NCBI GenBank assembly: GCA_003170415.1
Contig: PMZJ01000030.1
Location: forward strand, 55,628-119,627
Origin: Phycisphaerales bacterium
GTDB taxonomy: Bacteria; Planctomycetota; Phycisphaerae; Sedimentisphaerales; Anaerobacaceae
Length of the DNA stretch: 64,000 bases
Direction: 5' to 3'
In this document: piece by piece, positions 1 to 10,023 of the stretch
How the letters are laid out: each line of letters begins with the position of its first letter
How positions within the stretch are numbered: position 1 is the stretch's first letter
The notes under the pieces: generated by a model
The model's database searches: none
Seen by the model: only the letters and a program-made list of their open reading frames with translations
Told to the model about the DNA's origin: nothing
Position numbers and translations under genes: made by a program

Positions 1-23
1 ATAAACGACAATGCTAATGTATA

Positions 24-37
24 AGTAAACGATTACT
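24..37. promoter_or_regulatory. Possible LacI-family operator (AGTAAACGATTACT)
   Basis: Near-perfect palindrome with a central CG, upstream of a LacI-type regulator gene. Confidence 0.25.
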
Positions 38-219
38 GGACGTTTAGTGGTCACAACGCTCTTCGCAAATTTGAATACCTGCAATCTTATGCGAAGCAAA
101 CCTTATTGCCTCCCAATAGATTAACAAAAAGCATAAGAAAAAGCAATATATAGTGAATCGAAACCCATTAACGGTTTCAGGTTTTTAGATGTATGTAATT
201 GGATTAAGGTGAAGAAAAA

Positions 220-1269
220 ATGAGTACCCATCGAAGCAACGGCGTACCGACCATCAGAGAGGTTGCTTCTCATTGCGGTGTAAGCCAGGCGACTGTTAGC
301 CGGGTATTGAACGGTAATTTCAAGCATGGTTTTTCCGTCAGACGTGAAGTTCATCAACGTATTGTCGATATTGCAAATTCACTTGGGTATCGTCCCAATC
401 TCGCGGCCAAGAATCTTGTCAGACGCCAGACACAGGTAATAGAAATTCTCGGCTGTAACATTGCTTTGGGATTTCCCGGTAACATTTATCAGGCCATTAT
501 CGAATCCTGCGTTCGCGAGTTGCACACGGGCGGCTATGATGTTTGCATGTCCGTTCCCAATCTGACGGGGAACCGTTGCGAACTGCCGCCGTGGAAAGTG
601 GATGGGGCTATAGTGCTTCAGGAATGTTCTCCGGAAACCATCGAAGAGATGGAGAGGGCAGGTCTGCCTTATGTGGTTATCAATGGTGTTGGCGGCCCCA
701 CCTGCTCGTCAGTGATTCCCGATGATATTGAAGCAACAAAAATGGCTGTGCGTCATTTGGTGGAACTTGGGCACACACAGATAGCTTATGCAGGTCCCAC
801 CAGCGAGCACTATAAGCATAGAAGTATTGGCGACCGTCACGATACATACATTTCTGAGCTGAAAATACGCGGGCTTGAGCCGGTTAAAAATCACGACAAG
901 GTGTTCAACTCGGCATCTGCTTTTTTGGCTTCGTCGGTTATTAAACATCACGCGACTGCGATTCTCGCGTATGACCACATTGAGGCAATGAGAATTATCC
1001 ACGGCGCTAATATGCTTGAAATTCAGATACCTAAGCAGGTCAGTTTGATTTGCTTTAACGACGAATATCTATGCAGCATTGTTAGTCCGCCGCTCACGAC
1101 GGTCGCGGTGCCATCGAGACAAATGGGGCAGATAGCCGCGAATTTACTGCTCAAGCATCTTCAGTCGCCTTCGGAGTATCGTCCTGAGTGCGTAAAGCTT
1201 TCGCAGAACCTTGTAGTGCGGTCTTCGACGGCGGCGCTGGTTAACAAATCGACAGAGGTTATGCTTTAA
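220..1269 (+). CDS. LacI/GalR-family transcriptional regulator
   Basis: N-terminal HTH 'PTIREVASHCGVSQATVSRVLNG' followed by a periplasmic-binding-protein-like domain. Confidence 0.95.
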   Translation: MSTHRSNGVPTIREVASHCGVSQATVSRVLNGNFKHGFSVRREVHQRIVDIANSLGYRPNLAAKNLVRRQTQVIEILGCNIALGFPGNIYQAIIESCVRELHTGGYDVCMSVPNLTGNRCELPPWKVDGAIVLQECSPETIEEMERAGLPYVVINGVGGPTCSSVIPDDIEATKMAVRHLVELGHTQIAYAGPTSEHYKHRSIGDRHDTYISELKIRGLEPVKNHDKVFNSASAFLASSVIKHHATAILAYDHIEAMRIIHGANMLEIQIPKQVSLICFNDEYLCSIVSPPLTTVAVPSRQMGQIAANLLLKHLQSPSEYRPECVKLSQNLVVRSSTAALVNKSTEVML

Positions 1270-1402
1270 TTATCTGCCTGATACGTGGGCAGTGGTGTGG
1301 ATGAAAGAGATGGGCCGGATATGCCGGCTGAATATAAAAACGTGAAGTTAGTAAAGGGCAAAATAAGGGTGGTGTGTCGTAAATAGTTTAGGAGGTTTTG
1401 TT

Positions 1403-2623
1403 ATGATGAAAATGAGATTACTTGCGGTTGTGTTATTCGTTCTTGGCGCTGCTGGCGTTGTGCTGGCGGCGGAGGTCATTAATGTCGATATCAAGGGCTA
1501 TAACGACAATACCCCTTACATCGGCAATGGGGCATACGATGTAGGCCCAAACACCGTATGGACCGTTTTCTATGGCGGTTTTGGCGTGCCCGTAGGGTCG
1601 TCAAGAAGCGAGGGGCTTCAGTCCGAGGATCAGCCATTCTTTTGCAGTGTTTATGCCGCGCAGGTGTGGCTTGGTGACGACGGGCAAGACCATACCTATC
1701 AGTATGGTTCAAGTCTGATGGATGACGGATTTGTAGCGAACCCCTCCACCGAACCTAAATTGAATATTTACGGCCAGGGCGCGTTCCAGGGGGTTTATGA
1801 CATATATGTTTATGGGAGAGACGCGGGTTCCTTTACGCTGACTCGCTATGGCGTGCCGACCACTCAAACAGTAAGCGGGGACGCCAATGCCGGTGAGTTT
1901 AAACTTGGCCAGAATTACGTGATTTTCTCCAGTGTGGATATCAACAACGTCAATTCTAATGATTTATACCTGACATATACCAACAAGCTCAATGCCCTTC
2001 AGTTTGTTAAAAAGAAATCACCTGTTGCCGTAAAGGACGGGACAATCATATGGGCTGGGAATTGGGATGTTGCTGGTGAACGAAACATCAGGTCGGACGA
2101 CCCACAGGGATTTGGACCGGACACAATGGGTGCTGAACCCAATATATACGTCGGCAACTTAGATGTAGGTGAGTTTATGGGTTACGATATCACGGTCGAT
2201 GACGTTAATCAGGGACGGTATTTTATAGTCATCGATGTTAACACAGGGGGCCCTGTAAATGTTTACAGAGCTAATCCTCTTAGAATTTATCTCGACGACA
2301 AGTTCGTAGCTGATGTGTGTGCTATGACCGTCGGGGAAGCTAATTCGACGATTGCTTCTGTCAATCTTTTTAAGGGCAGCCATACCGTTAAATGGCATCT
2401 TCCTTTCCAGGGCATTGGCGGCTCTACGGGGTCCAATCTTATTTACCTGCAATTCACTCGCACCGGAAACATTGCTATGAATGATTGCAACGAGGTTGGT
2501 TTCTATGGCGTTAGATATCCTGGAGACCTGTCAGGTAACTGTGCTGTAGGTCTCGATGACCTCGCTTTGATGGTAGATAACTGGCTGATTTGCAATAACC
2601 CGGATCCGAACGGATGTTTTTGA
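1403..2623 (+). CDS. Secreted protein with dockerin-like C-terminal module
   Basis: Signal peptide (MMKMRLLAVVLFVLGAAGVVLAAE) and C-terminal 'GDLSGNCAVGLDDLALMVDNWL'. Confidence 0.75.
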   Translation: MMKMRLLAVVLFVLGAAGVVLAAEVINVDIKGYNDNTPYIGNGAYDVGPNTVWTVFYGGFGVPVGSSRSEGLQSEDQPFFCSVYAAQVWLGDDGQDHTYQYGSSLMDDGFVANPSTEPKLNIYGQGAFQGVYDIYVYGRDAGSFTLTRYGVPTTQTVSGDANAGEFKLGQNYVIFSSVDINNVNSNDLYLTYTNKLNALQFVKKKSPVAVKDGTIIWAGNWDVAGERNIRSDDPQGFGPDTMGAEPNIYVGNLDVGEFMGYDITVDDVNQGRYFIVIDVNTGGPVNVYRANPLRIYLDDKFVADVCAMTVGEANSTIASVNLFKGSHTVKWHLPFQGIGGSTGSNLIYLQFTRTGNIAMNDCNEVGFYGVRYPGDLSGNCAVGLDDLALMVDNWLICNNPDPNGCF

Positions 2624-2684
2624 CGTTTTGAGCTCTATAGCGTGATGAAAAGTCAAAAAGAGCATAAAAAAAGGAGAAGGAAAT

Positions 2685-4391
2685 ATGAAATATAAAGTTG
2701 AATTATCAATTATGATTGTGGTTCTGCTTGCAGGTGTTGCTTCGGCAGACAGTGTTACAAAAACGCTATACGTGGATGGAGTAAAAATGGGGACTTCAAC
2801 CACTACCCAGGCGATTAGTTTCCCTTATCCGCGTCTGACAATCGGGTCAGAGGGAAGCCGATATTACCCTTACAACGGACTTGTCGGCGAGATTGATGAG
2901 TTTGCCGTGTTTGGCCGGGTTCTAACCGACACCAATGTTGCTGATCTTTACAACGCTGGTTCGGCCGGTTATGTTACGGCCGTTACAAACGCTAATCCTT
3001 TGCTTTATCTGCGTTTTGAGGATGGCAGCAGCAGCAATGGCAGTAAAGCTGCGAATACTGCCAGCGCAGATATAAACAGCACTTATATCGGGGCTGTTAG
3101 TCAAGATGCCAGTGGTTTTGTCGGCAAAGCCGCGATTCTGCATGGCGCTACCGGCGGGACAGGCGATTGTATTGACGTTTGTGATTGGGATATGCAGTTA
3201 TCCCAAGTCGATATATCTGTTGCGTTCTGGGTTAAGACAACGCAGAGCAGTGATTACCCGCGGTTATTCCAGCACAACGGCGGAGGCACCGAGCAGCACA
3301 GTTATGGCGCTATGTATTCTGCGGGGCCAAATTCCATAGGTCTTATCGGCGGCGGCAATACGAGCTACATTAACGGCACGATAAATAACGGCCAATGGCA
3401 TCACATTGTGGTTACGTTCAATTCGATACAGCCGGGTCCATACGCGGCGGAAGTAATGGCAGATGACCCGTGTGTGTATCTGAAGTTCGACAATCAAATG
3501 CTGGTGGATTCTTCTGAAAACCACTGGTGGGTTGGGATGAACCAGAACGCCCAGGTCCAAAAAACCGCGGGCGGAATGGGCTTATCTCTTTACGAGGATA
3601 ATATACAACAAATCAACAGCCACGCCGCCGCGGAAGCTTTCACCTGGAACAACTGGTACGCGACCCCGGGTCTCCCGAACGAATTCACCAGACAAGGCCC
3701 GCCATACGGCGGCAATAACGATGCTTACGCCTTTGCTCCCGGCGATATATCGTTTGAGATATGGATAAAGAGCGTTCCCAATCTTCCGCCGAGTACCTTC
3801 GCGATGCTTTTCCAGCAGTTTGGTTCTAATACGAAAGAGCCAAATGGCCCGGGATTGGGTCTTTACAGCGATGCCGGTGTGTCAAAACTGCGTGTCGCGG
3901 CCGGAAGTCAGTGGTATTATCCCGGTACGGTTACCCCGCTGGACGGACAGTGGCATCAATTAGTCGTTACATACGACCAAAATGATGACGGCCTCGGAAA
4001 GTCGATGATAGTTCAATTGTATCTGGATGGCTCGCTTGCGGGTCAATCAACAATAACCGACCCCAACGGAAATGCTCGCCTGAAGAGTGAGCTTTCCACT
4101 CTTGAGATTGGCTGCGAGAATGACTGGGGATATCCATTCAATTGCTGGGATGGGTACGTCGATGAATTCGCTGTATATAAGGGCGTTTTGAGCGCGGACA
4201 GAGTAGCGGCCCATTATGCCGCGTGGCAGCCGAAAGATTGTGCCGAGGTCAAGGCAAGAGGAATGACTCTGCCCGGCGATTTGAATGGCGATTGCCAGGT
4301 GGACTTCTACGATTATGCTATTTTTGCTTCTGAATGGCGCCTGTGTGATAACCCGGGCGGTGCTGGTTGCGTTCAGAACTGGATGCCATAG
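2685..4391 (+). CDS. Secreted LamG/concanavalin-like domain protein with dockerin-like C-terminus
   Basis: Signal peptide; repeated 'GQWHHIVVTF', 'GQWHQLVVTYD', 'GEIDEFAVF', 'YVDEFAVYKGVLS' motifs; C-terminal 'PGDLNGDCQVDFYDYAIFASEW'. Confidence 0.85.
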   Translation: MKYKVELSIMIVVLLAGVASADSVTKTLYVDGVKMGTSTTTQAISFPYPRLTIGSEGSRYYPYNGLVGEIDEFAVFGRVLTDTNVADLYNAGSAGYVTAVTNANPLLYLRFEDGSSSNGSKAANTASADINSTYIGAVSQDASGFVGKAAILHGATGGTGDCIDVCDWDMQLSQVDISVAFWVKTTQSSDYPRLFQHNGGGTEQHSYGAMYSAGPNSIGLIGGGNTSYINGTINNGQWHHIVVTFNSIQPGPYAAEVMADDPCVYLKFDNQMLVDSSENHWWVGMNQNAQVQKTAGGMGLSLYEDNIQQINSHAAAEAFTWNNWYATPGLPNEFTRQGPPYGGNNDAYAFAPGDISFEIWIKSVPNLPPSTFAMLFQQFGSNTKEPNGPGLGLYSDAGVSKLRVAAGSQWYYPGTVTPLDGQWHQLVVTYDQNDDGLGKSMIVQLYLDGSLAGQSTITDPNGNARLKSELSTLEIGCENDWGYPFNCWDGYVDEFAVYKGVLSADRVAAHYAAWQPKDCAEVKARGMTLPGDLNGDCQVDFYDYAIFASEWRLCDNPGGAGCVQNWMP

Positions 4392-4443
4392 TTTTATACT
4401 GAGAAACTGAATAGTTATAAAGTTGTGTTAAACGTTTTCGGTT

Positions 4444-4587
4444 GCGCGGCTCGTATCGGTTTGGTTGATCGGCAGGCGGCTTAGGACGCACCCGTAGGAC
4501 GATTGACGAAATGTGTCTCGGCTTGATATCTCGTCGATGACGGGCGAGCCGCGCGACCGGCAGATGAACAACGTAACGTGTTGTTCA
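4444..4587 (+). ncRNA. Candidate structured RNA (intergenic, unknown family)
   Basis: Nested stems: GCGCGGCTCG(4444-4453)/CGAGCCGCGC(4545-4554); CCCGT(4491-4495)/ACGGG(4540-4544); ATTGACGA(4502-4509)/TCGTCGAT(4531-4538); then hairpin TGAACAAC/GTTGTTCA (4565-4587). Confidence 0.35.
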
Positions 4588-4660
4588 GGGGTTGCATATT
4601 GTTAGAAGTTCAATGGTTTGATGGAACGCTTTATTACAAGGTTTTTTTAACGGTGGTATT

Positions 4661-5506
4661 ATGAGAAAGATAAAAGGATTTACGCTGGTGGAGTTGCTGG
4701 TTGTAATCGCGATTATAGCGCTTCTTATGGCCGTCTTACTGCCGGCCCTTAACAGGGCAAGAGAACTGGCCCGCAGGATAGTATGCGGCAACACGTTAAA
4801 GTCGATTATGACGGCCAACTTTCTGTATTCGGAGACGTATGACGGAAAATTTGTGCCGATTAGTTACTATGTTATGGGACCCTCCACGGGAAGATCAGGC
4901 GGCAACTATACTACAACTACATGGGTTGCAAACGAGGCCTTTCGCAGGATTCTGGTAATGCAAAAACGGCATAATGCGGAAAGTCTTGGCAATAACGCAA
5001 GCAGTGATTTTCTCCTTCCCACAGAATATCTTTGCCCAGACGACACGGTAAGTAAAAATCTAATGAATGCCGTTACAGCCAGCGGAACCTATTCGGGCAG
5101 TTATGGTTATAACAGTACAGAATTCGTGCAACAATATGGGAGCGTTGCAGATCCTAGTAAGTGGAATCCTGTAGGTACAACTTCTATTGGCTTTACGGCT
5201 CAATCGGTAAAAAGGGCCTCTGAAAAACTTGCCTTTACCGAAAGCACGGACTGGTGGGTTTGCTGGGCTGGCGCTGATTACACAAATGGATGGGACAAGC
5301 TTCATCAAGCTAATCTTCAAGACTATAAGGAAGCCGACCCGCGTGTCGATGGCCCGGTACTTTATCGCCACAGCGAGGGCGCCAATGTAGCGTTCTACGA
5401 TGGCCATATTTCTTATATGCGCAAACAGGATATTTTCGTCACAACGGATTACGATGCCACTCCAAAACGACCAGGGATGTGGGTCGTGAATCATCTCCCT
5501 TATTAA
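4661..5506 (+). CDS. Type II secretion-like pseudopilin with N-terminal methylation motif
   Basis: '[29 protein letters not shown]' prepilin motif; C-terminal 'VAFYDGHI' typical of planctomycete pseudopilin-like proteins. Confidence 0.9.
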   Translation: MRKIKGFTLVELLVVIAIIALLMAVLLPALNRARELARRIVCGNTLKSIMTANFLYSETYDGKFVPISYYVMGPSTGRSGGNYTTTTWVANEAFRRILVMQKRHNAESLGNNASSDFLLPTEYLCPDDTVSKNLMNAVTASGTYSGSYGYNSTEFVQQYGSVADPSKWNPVGTTSIGFTAQSVKRASEKLAFTESTDWWVCWAGADYTNGWDKLHQANLQDYKEADPRVDGPVLYRHSEGANVAFYDGHISYMRKQDIFVTTDYDATPKRPGMWVVNHLPY

Positions 5507-5525
5507 TTAAATAGTCGTAGTTGTT

Positions 5526-5584
5526 AATGTCAGGGCGATACCGCTGTAATCGCCGCAGAGGCCAGGGAAGGATTCCTTGACATT
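5526..5584 (+). ncRNA. Candidate three-way-junction structured RNA upstream of sugar transporter
   Basis: AATGTCA(5526-5532)/TGACATT(5578-5584) encloses GGCGAT/ATCGCC (5534-5539/5549-5554) and GGAA/TTCC (5566-5569/5573-5576). Confidence 0.3.
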
Positions 5585-5698
5585 GTGGTTTTTCAAAGTT
5601 ATTCTGCTTTTCAATCCTTATCTTACAAATATTGCTCTATGGTAAAATTGTATTCAGGCAGAGTGTAAACCCGAAGGCAATAATTCAAGGGGAAACGA

Positions 5699-7210
5699 AT
5701 GCAGGATGGAGCGCAAAAACTCTCGTTTGGGGAAAAAGCCGGATATAGTTGTGGGGATGCCGCCGCGAATTTAGTATTCATGACGATGATCCTCTTCCAG
5801 ACGAATTTTTACACGGATGTGTTCGGAATCACGGCGAGTGCTGCGGCAACCATTCTTCTTGTGGCACGGCTGTGGGACGCGGTCGCTGATCCCATTGTGG
5901 GAGTGCTCGCCGACCGCACAAAGACACGGTGGGGCAAGTTCCGTCCTTGGGTCCTGTTCACAGCGCTGCCCTGGTGCGTCGTTATGATTCTCGCCTACTC
6001 CACACCCAAGGGCTGGAGTATGGGCGCGATGATCGCGTACGCCGCCATCACCAACATCCTGCTTATGTCGATCTACTCAATGAACAACATGCCGTATTCT
6101 GCGCTGGGCGGCGTGATGACTGGCGATGTAAATGAGCGCGCCAAACTCAATTCGTTCCGGTTCATTTCGGTGAACGCGGCCCAGTTCCTCGTCGGCGGGT
6201 TAACCCTGCCGCTGGTCGCCAAATTCGCCGTCGGCCATGATCTGCAATACGGCTGGCGGATGATAATGACCATCTGGGCCGCCCTCTGCTTCGTACTGTT
6301 CCTGATTACGTTCTTCAGCACCAAAGAACGCATTCAGCCGCCGCCACAGCAAAAATCAGATTTCATGCAGGATTTTGCCGGCCTGATCAAAAACAGTCCG
6401 TGGATCGTGATGTTTGCCATGACGCTGGTCCATTTTGCCATCCTGACATTCCGCGGAGGCGCGCTTTACAACTACTATCATCACTATGTTGATAAAGCGG
6501 CCATGTACGATTGGGTGCAAAAGCTGGGCCTCACCGGACCTGTGCTTCTCTCCGGGGCGCCCCGGCCCGCCGGTATTCTCGAGTGGCTTGGTTATATTGT
6601 GCATGGAGACAGGTCCAACCTGGCAAATTCCAACGTTGCCGACGTCTTCAACAGCATCATCAACATGATTGGCACAGGCGTTACCATCATCGTCCTTCTC
6701 CTGTCGCCGGTCCTCTCTAAGAAATTCGGCAAGAAGGCCGTTGCGGCTGGCGGTTTCGGGTTGGCCGCCCTAAGCACCTTTGCGTTCTATTTGCTCGGCC
6801 CGACCAACGTCAACGGCATGGTCGCACTGACGATTCTGATCGCGATATGCTATGCCCCAACCATCCCGCTGATCTGGGCCATCTACGCGGACGTGGCGGA
6901 TTACTCCGAGTGGAAGACCGGACGCCGATTTACCGGCATTGTTTTCGCCACCATTGGCTTTGCGTTAAAATCCGGGTTGGCGCTCGGCTCGTCCTCGTTC
7001 CTGTGGTTCATGGCCGGATTTTTCAACTACAATACCAAGTTACCTGACGCGCCCCAGGCGGTGCAGGGCTTCCGGGTCTGCAGCGGGGTCGTGGTTGGCC
7101 TGCTCTTTGCCGTCTGCACCGTCCTGCTCATCATCTACAAGCTCAACAAACGCCTGACCATCCAGATGGCCGGCGAATTGGCGGAACGTCGCAAACAGTT
7201 CAAATACTGA
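5699..7210 (+). CDS. GPH-family (MelB/XynB-like) sugar:cation symporter
   Basis: 'EKAGYSCGDAAANLVFMTMILFQTNFYTDVFGI...RLWDAVADPIVGVLADRTKTRWGKFRPW' is the GPH signature. Confidence 0.92.
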   Translation: MQDGAQKLSFGEKAGYSCGDAAANLVFMTMILFQTNFYTDVFGITASAAATILLVARLWDAVADPIVGVLADRTKTRWGKFRPWVLFTALPWCVVMILAYSTPKGWSMGAMIAYAAITNILLMSIYSMNNMPYSALGGVMTGDVNERAKLNSFRFISVNAAQFLVGGLTLPLVAKFAVGHDLQYGWRMIMTIWAALCFVLFLITFFSTKERIQPPPQQKSDFMQDFAGLIKNSPWIVMFAMTLVHFAILTFRGGALYNYYHHYVDKAAMYDWVQKLGLTGPVLLSGAPRPAGILEWLGYIVHGDRSNLANSNVADVFNSIINMIGTGVTIIVLLLSPVLSKKFGKKAVAAGGFGLAALSTFAFYLLGPTNVNGMVALTILIAICYAPTIPLIWAIYADVADYSEWKTGRRFTGIVFATIGFALKSGLALGSSSFLWFMAGFFNYNTKLPDAPQAVQGFRVCSGVVVGLLFAVCTVLLIIYKLNKRLTIQMAGELAERRKQFKY

Positions 7211-7212
7211 TT

Positions 7213-8361
7213 ATGAGTATGAGGAGTCCGATTGTGCAATTACAAATACTGCCTTTAATCGCAGCATTATGCCTGTTTTTGCTCTTCAGCGTGACCGGGT
7301 GCAGCAGTCAACCCGCCCTTAAAAATGTTTTCGCAAAAGATTTTTTAATCGGTGCCGCGGTCAACGACGACGTGGTTTCAGGCAAAGATTTTAAAGCGGC
7401 CGCCATCGTTGAAAGGCACTGCAATACCATCACGCCTGAAAACGTTATGAAGTGGGCGCTAATTCACCCGGAGCCGAACAAATATGACTTCGCCGCGGCG
7501 GACCGCTTTGTGGACTTTGGCCAAAAGAACAAAATGTTCATTGTGGGCCATACACTTGTCTGGCAAAACCAGATTCCCGCCTGGGCGTTTAAGGACGATG
7601 CCGGCAACCTGCTTAGCCGGGACGCGATGCTTGCGCGTATGAAAGACCATATTTTCACCGTTGTGGGACGTTACAAAGGCCGCGTCAATGGCTGGGACGT
7701 TGTCAACGAAGCGTTCAGCGACGAGGGACAGCTTCGCAAAACAAAGTGGCTTGAAACCGTCGGCGATGACTTTATTGCCAAGGCATTCGAATACGCCCAC
7801 GAGGCCGACCCCAACGCCGAATTGTACTATAATGAGTTTTCTAACGATAAGCCGGCCAAGCGCGATGCCTGTGTTCGCTTAGTGAAAGACCTCAGGGCCA
7901 AAGGCCTCCGCATCGACGGCGTTGGCATTCAGGGGCACTGGGGTATGGATTATCCGCCACAAGAAGACCTTGAGGCGTTTATCGATGCTATGGCCGCACT
8001 TGGCGTCAAGGTTATGGTTACCGAAATGGATATCGATGTGCTGCCAAGCGCCAATAACTACAGAGGTGCAGATATCAACGTCAGGGCTGAATTGCAGAAA
8101 CAGCTTAATCCTTACGTTAATGGCCTGCCTGATGATATTCAGAAAAAACTCGCGGACCGTTACGCGGAGCTTTTTGCGATTTTGCTCAAACATAAAGACG
8201 CAATTGCCCGCGTTACCTTCTGGGGCGTTTACGACAAGACAAGCTGGCTTAATAACTGGCCGGTAAAGGGACGCACGAGCTATCCGCTGTTGTTTGACCG
8301 CAACTATCAACCCAAGCCGGCATTTGATGCTGTTGTCAAAACAGCCCGGGGCAGCGAGTAA
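7213..8361 (+). CDS. Endo-1,4-beta-xylanase, glycoside hydrolase family 10
   Basis: Lipoprotein signal; 'HCNTITPENVMKW', 'GHTLVWQNQIPAW', 'GWDVVNEAFSD', 'VMVTEMDIDVLP' GH10 motifs. Confidence 0.95.
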   Translation: MSMRSPIVQLQILPLIAALCLFLLFSVTGCSSQPALKNVFAKDFLIGAAVNDDVVSGKDFKAAAIVERHCNTITPENVMKWALIHPEPNKYDFAAADRFVDFGQKNKMFIVGHTLVWQNQIPAWAFKDDAGNLLSRDAMLARMKDHIFTVVGRYKGRVNGWDVVNEAFSDEGQLRKTKWLETVGDDFIAKAFEYAHEADPNAELYYNEFSNDKPAKRDACVRLVKDLRAKGLRIDGVGIQGHWGMDYPPQEDLEAFIDAMAALGVKVMVTEMDIDVLPSANNYRGADINVRAELQKQLNPYVNGLPDDIQKKLADRYAELFAILLKHKDAIARVTFWGVYDKTSWLNNWPVKGRTSYPLLFDRNYQPKPAFDAVVKTARGSE

Positions 8362-8396
8362 AACTTCCTTTGGAAAACATTTAAGGGTAAACTGGT

Positions 8397-9989
8397 ATGA
8401 GGGCTTTGATACTTGTTGCATTATTCTCGTTTTTTGTATCCGGATGTGCACAACAGCAACCGAAAACTTTTCAAAATCCCATTATCTCCGGTTTTTATCC
8501 TGACCCGAGTATTTGCCGGGTGGGTGATGATTATTACACGGTGCACAGCTCTTTTGAGTATTTTCCGGGCGTTCCGATTTTTCACAGTAAAGACCTCGTG
8601 CACTGGCAGCAAATCGGGTATTGCCTGACCCGCAAAAGCCAGCTGCCTCTTGACAAAGTCCGTGCATCAGGCGGAATTTATGCGCCGACGCTTCGCTATC
8701 ACAAAGGCGTCTTTTATATGGTGACTACCAACGTGGATGGCGGGGGTAATTTTTACGTTACCGCCGCAAATCCAGCGGGGCCGTGGTCTGAGCCGATTTG
8801 GCTCGACCGCAGCGGTATGGACCCGTCTCTTTTCTTCGATGACGATGGAACGGTCTATTACACCCGCCACGAAGGTCAGGGCGATGGCTATATTGCTCAG
8901 AGAACACTCAATCTCGAAACAGGCAAACTTGAAGGCCCTCTGAAAAAGATATGGGGCGGCACAGGCGGCGTCTGGGCGGAAGGGCCGCATTTGTATAAAA
9001 TAAACGGCAAATATTTTCTGATGATTTCAGAGGGCGGAACCAGCTATGACCATAGTGTAACCATTGCCCGCAGCGATTCGCCCTGGGGACCGTTCGAATC
9101 TGATCCGAATAATCCAATCCTGACGCACAAGAAAAACCCAAAACTGCCAATCCAGGTCGTTGGCCACGCCGATTTAGTCGATACGCCTGATGGCTGGTGG
9201 CTGGTTTGTCTCGGTGTCCGGCCACAGGGCGGTCGTTTTCATCACATCGGACGTGAGACATTCCTGGCGCCTGTCGTCTTTAATAAGGAGGGCTGGCCTG
9301 TGGTCAACGGCAATGGCACGATTCAGCCCGTGATGACCGCGCCGAAATTGCCGCAGCATATATGGCCGAAAGAGCCGGCGAGGGATAACTTCGACAGTAA
9401 AACTCTTGCGCTGCAGTGGAACTATCTGAGAAACCCTTATGAGGCCGATTACTCACTTACCGAACGCCCTGGCTTTCTGCGTCTTCACGGCTCAGCAGTA
9501 ACTATGAGCGACAAGGATTCGCCCGCCTTTGTTGGCCGTCGCCAGACCGATTTTAACTGCGTTGCTTCGACCCTGCTTGAATTTGACCCCAAAGACGAAA
9601 ATGAGGAAGCAGGTCTTGTCGTTCGAAGTAATGACAAACATCATTATGAAATCGGCGTTATGCTGAAAAATGGCAAGCGGCAGGTTTTATTCAGAAAAGT
9701 CCTCAAGGGCAAAATAATAGAACCGGTTAAATATGCTGATATCGAAGCCGGACCTGTTGTGTTGTCGGTCAAGGCGACGCCGTTGACTTACGAATTTTCC
9801 TGCAAGTCATCCAATGGCGATGTGCAGGTATTAGGCACAGCCCTGACGAAGGATTTGTCCGTTGAAGCGATTGGCTTTGAAGATGGAATGTGCTTTACCG
9901 GCGATTACTTCGGTATGTACGCTACGGGCAACGGACAAAAGTGCTCAACTCCCGCTGATTTCGACTGGTTCGAATACGTGTCCGATTAG
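8397..9989 (+). CDS. Glycoside hydrolase family 43 (beta-xylosidase/arabinofuranosidase-like)
   Basis: 'FQNPIISGFYPDPSICRVGDDYYTVHSSFEYFPGVPIFHSKDLVHWQQIG'; C-terminal beta-sandwich. Confidence 0.93.
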   Translation: MRALILVALFSFFVSGCAQQQPKTFQNPIISGFYPDPSICRVGDDYYTVHSSFEYFPGVPIFHSKDLVHWQQIGYCLTRKSQLPLDKVRASGGIYAPTLRYHKGVFYMVTTNVDGGGNFYVTAANPAGPWSEPIWLDRSGMDPSLFFDDDGTVYYTRHEGQGDGYIAQRTLNLETGKLEGPLKKIWGGTGGVWAEGPHLYKINGKYFLMISEGGTSYDHSVTIARSDSPWGPFESDPNNPILTHKKNPKLPIQVVGHADLVDTPDGWWLVCLGVRPQGGRFHHIGRETFLAPVVFNKEGWPVVNGNGTIQPVMTAPKLPQHIWPKEPARDNFDSKTLALQWNYLRNPYEADYSLTERPGFLRLHGSAVTMSDKDSPAFVGRRQTDFNCVASTLLEFDPKDENEEAGLVVRSNDKHHYEIGVMLKNGKRQVLFRKVLKGKIIEPVKYADIEAGPVVLSVKATPLTYEFSCKSSNGDVQVLGTALTKDLSVEAIGFEDGMCFTGDYFGMYATGNGQKCSTPADFDWFEYVSD

Positions 9990-10023
9990 TTTTGATAAAA
10001 ACTGAAAGGATATAATAACGAAG

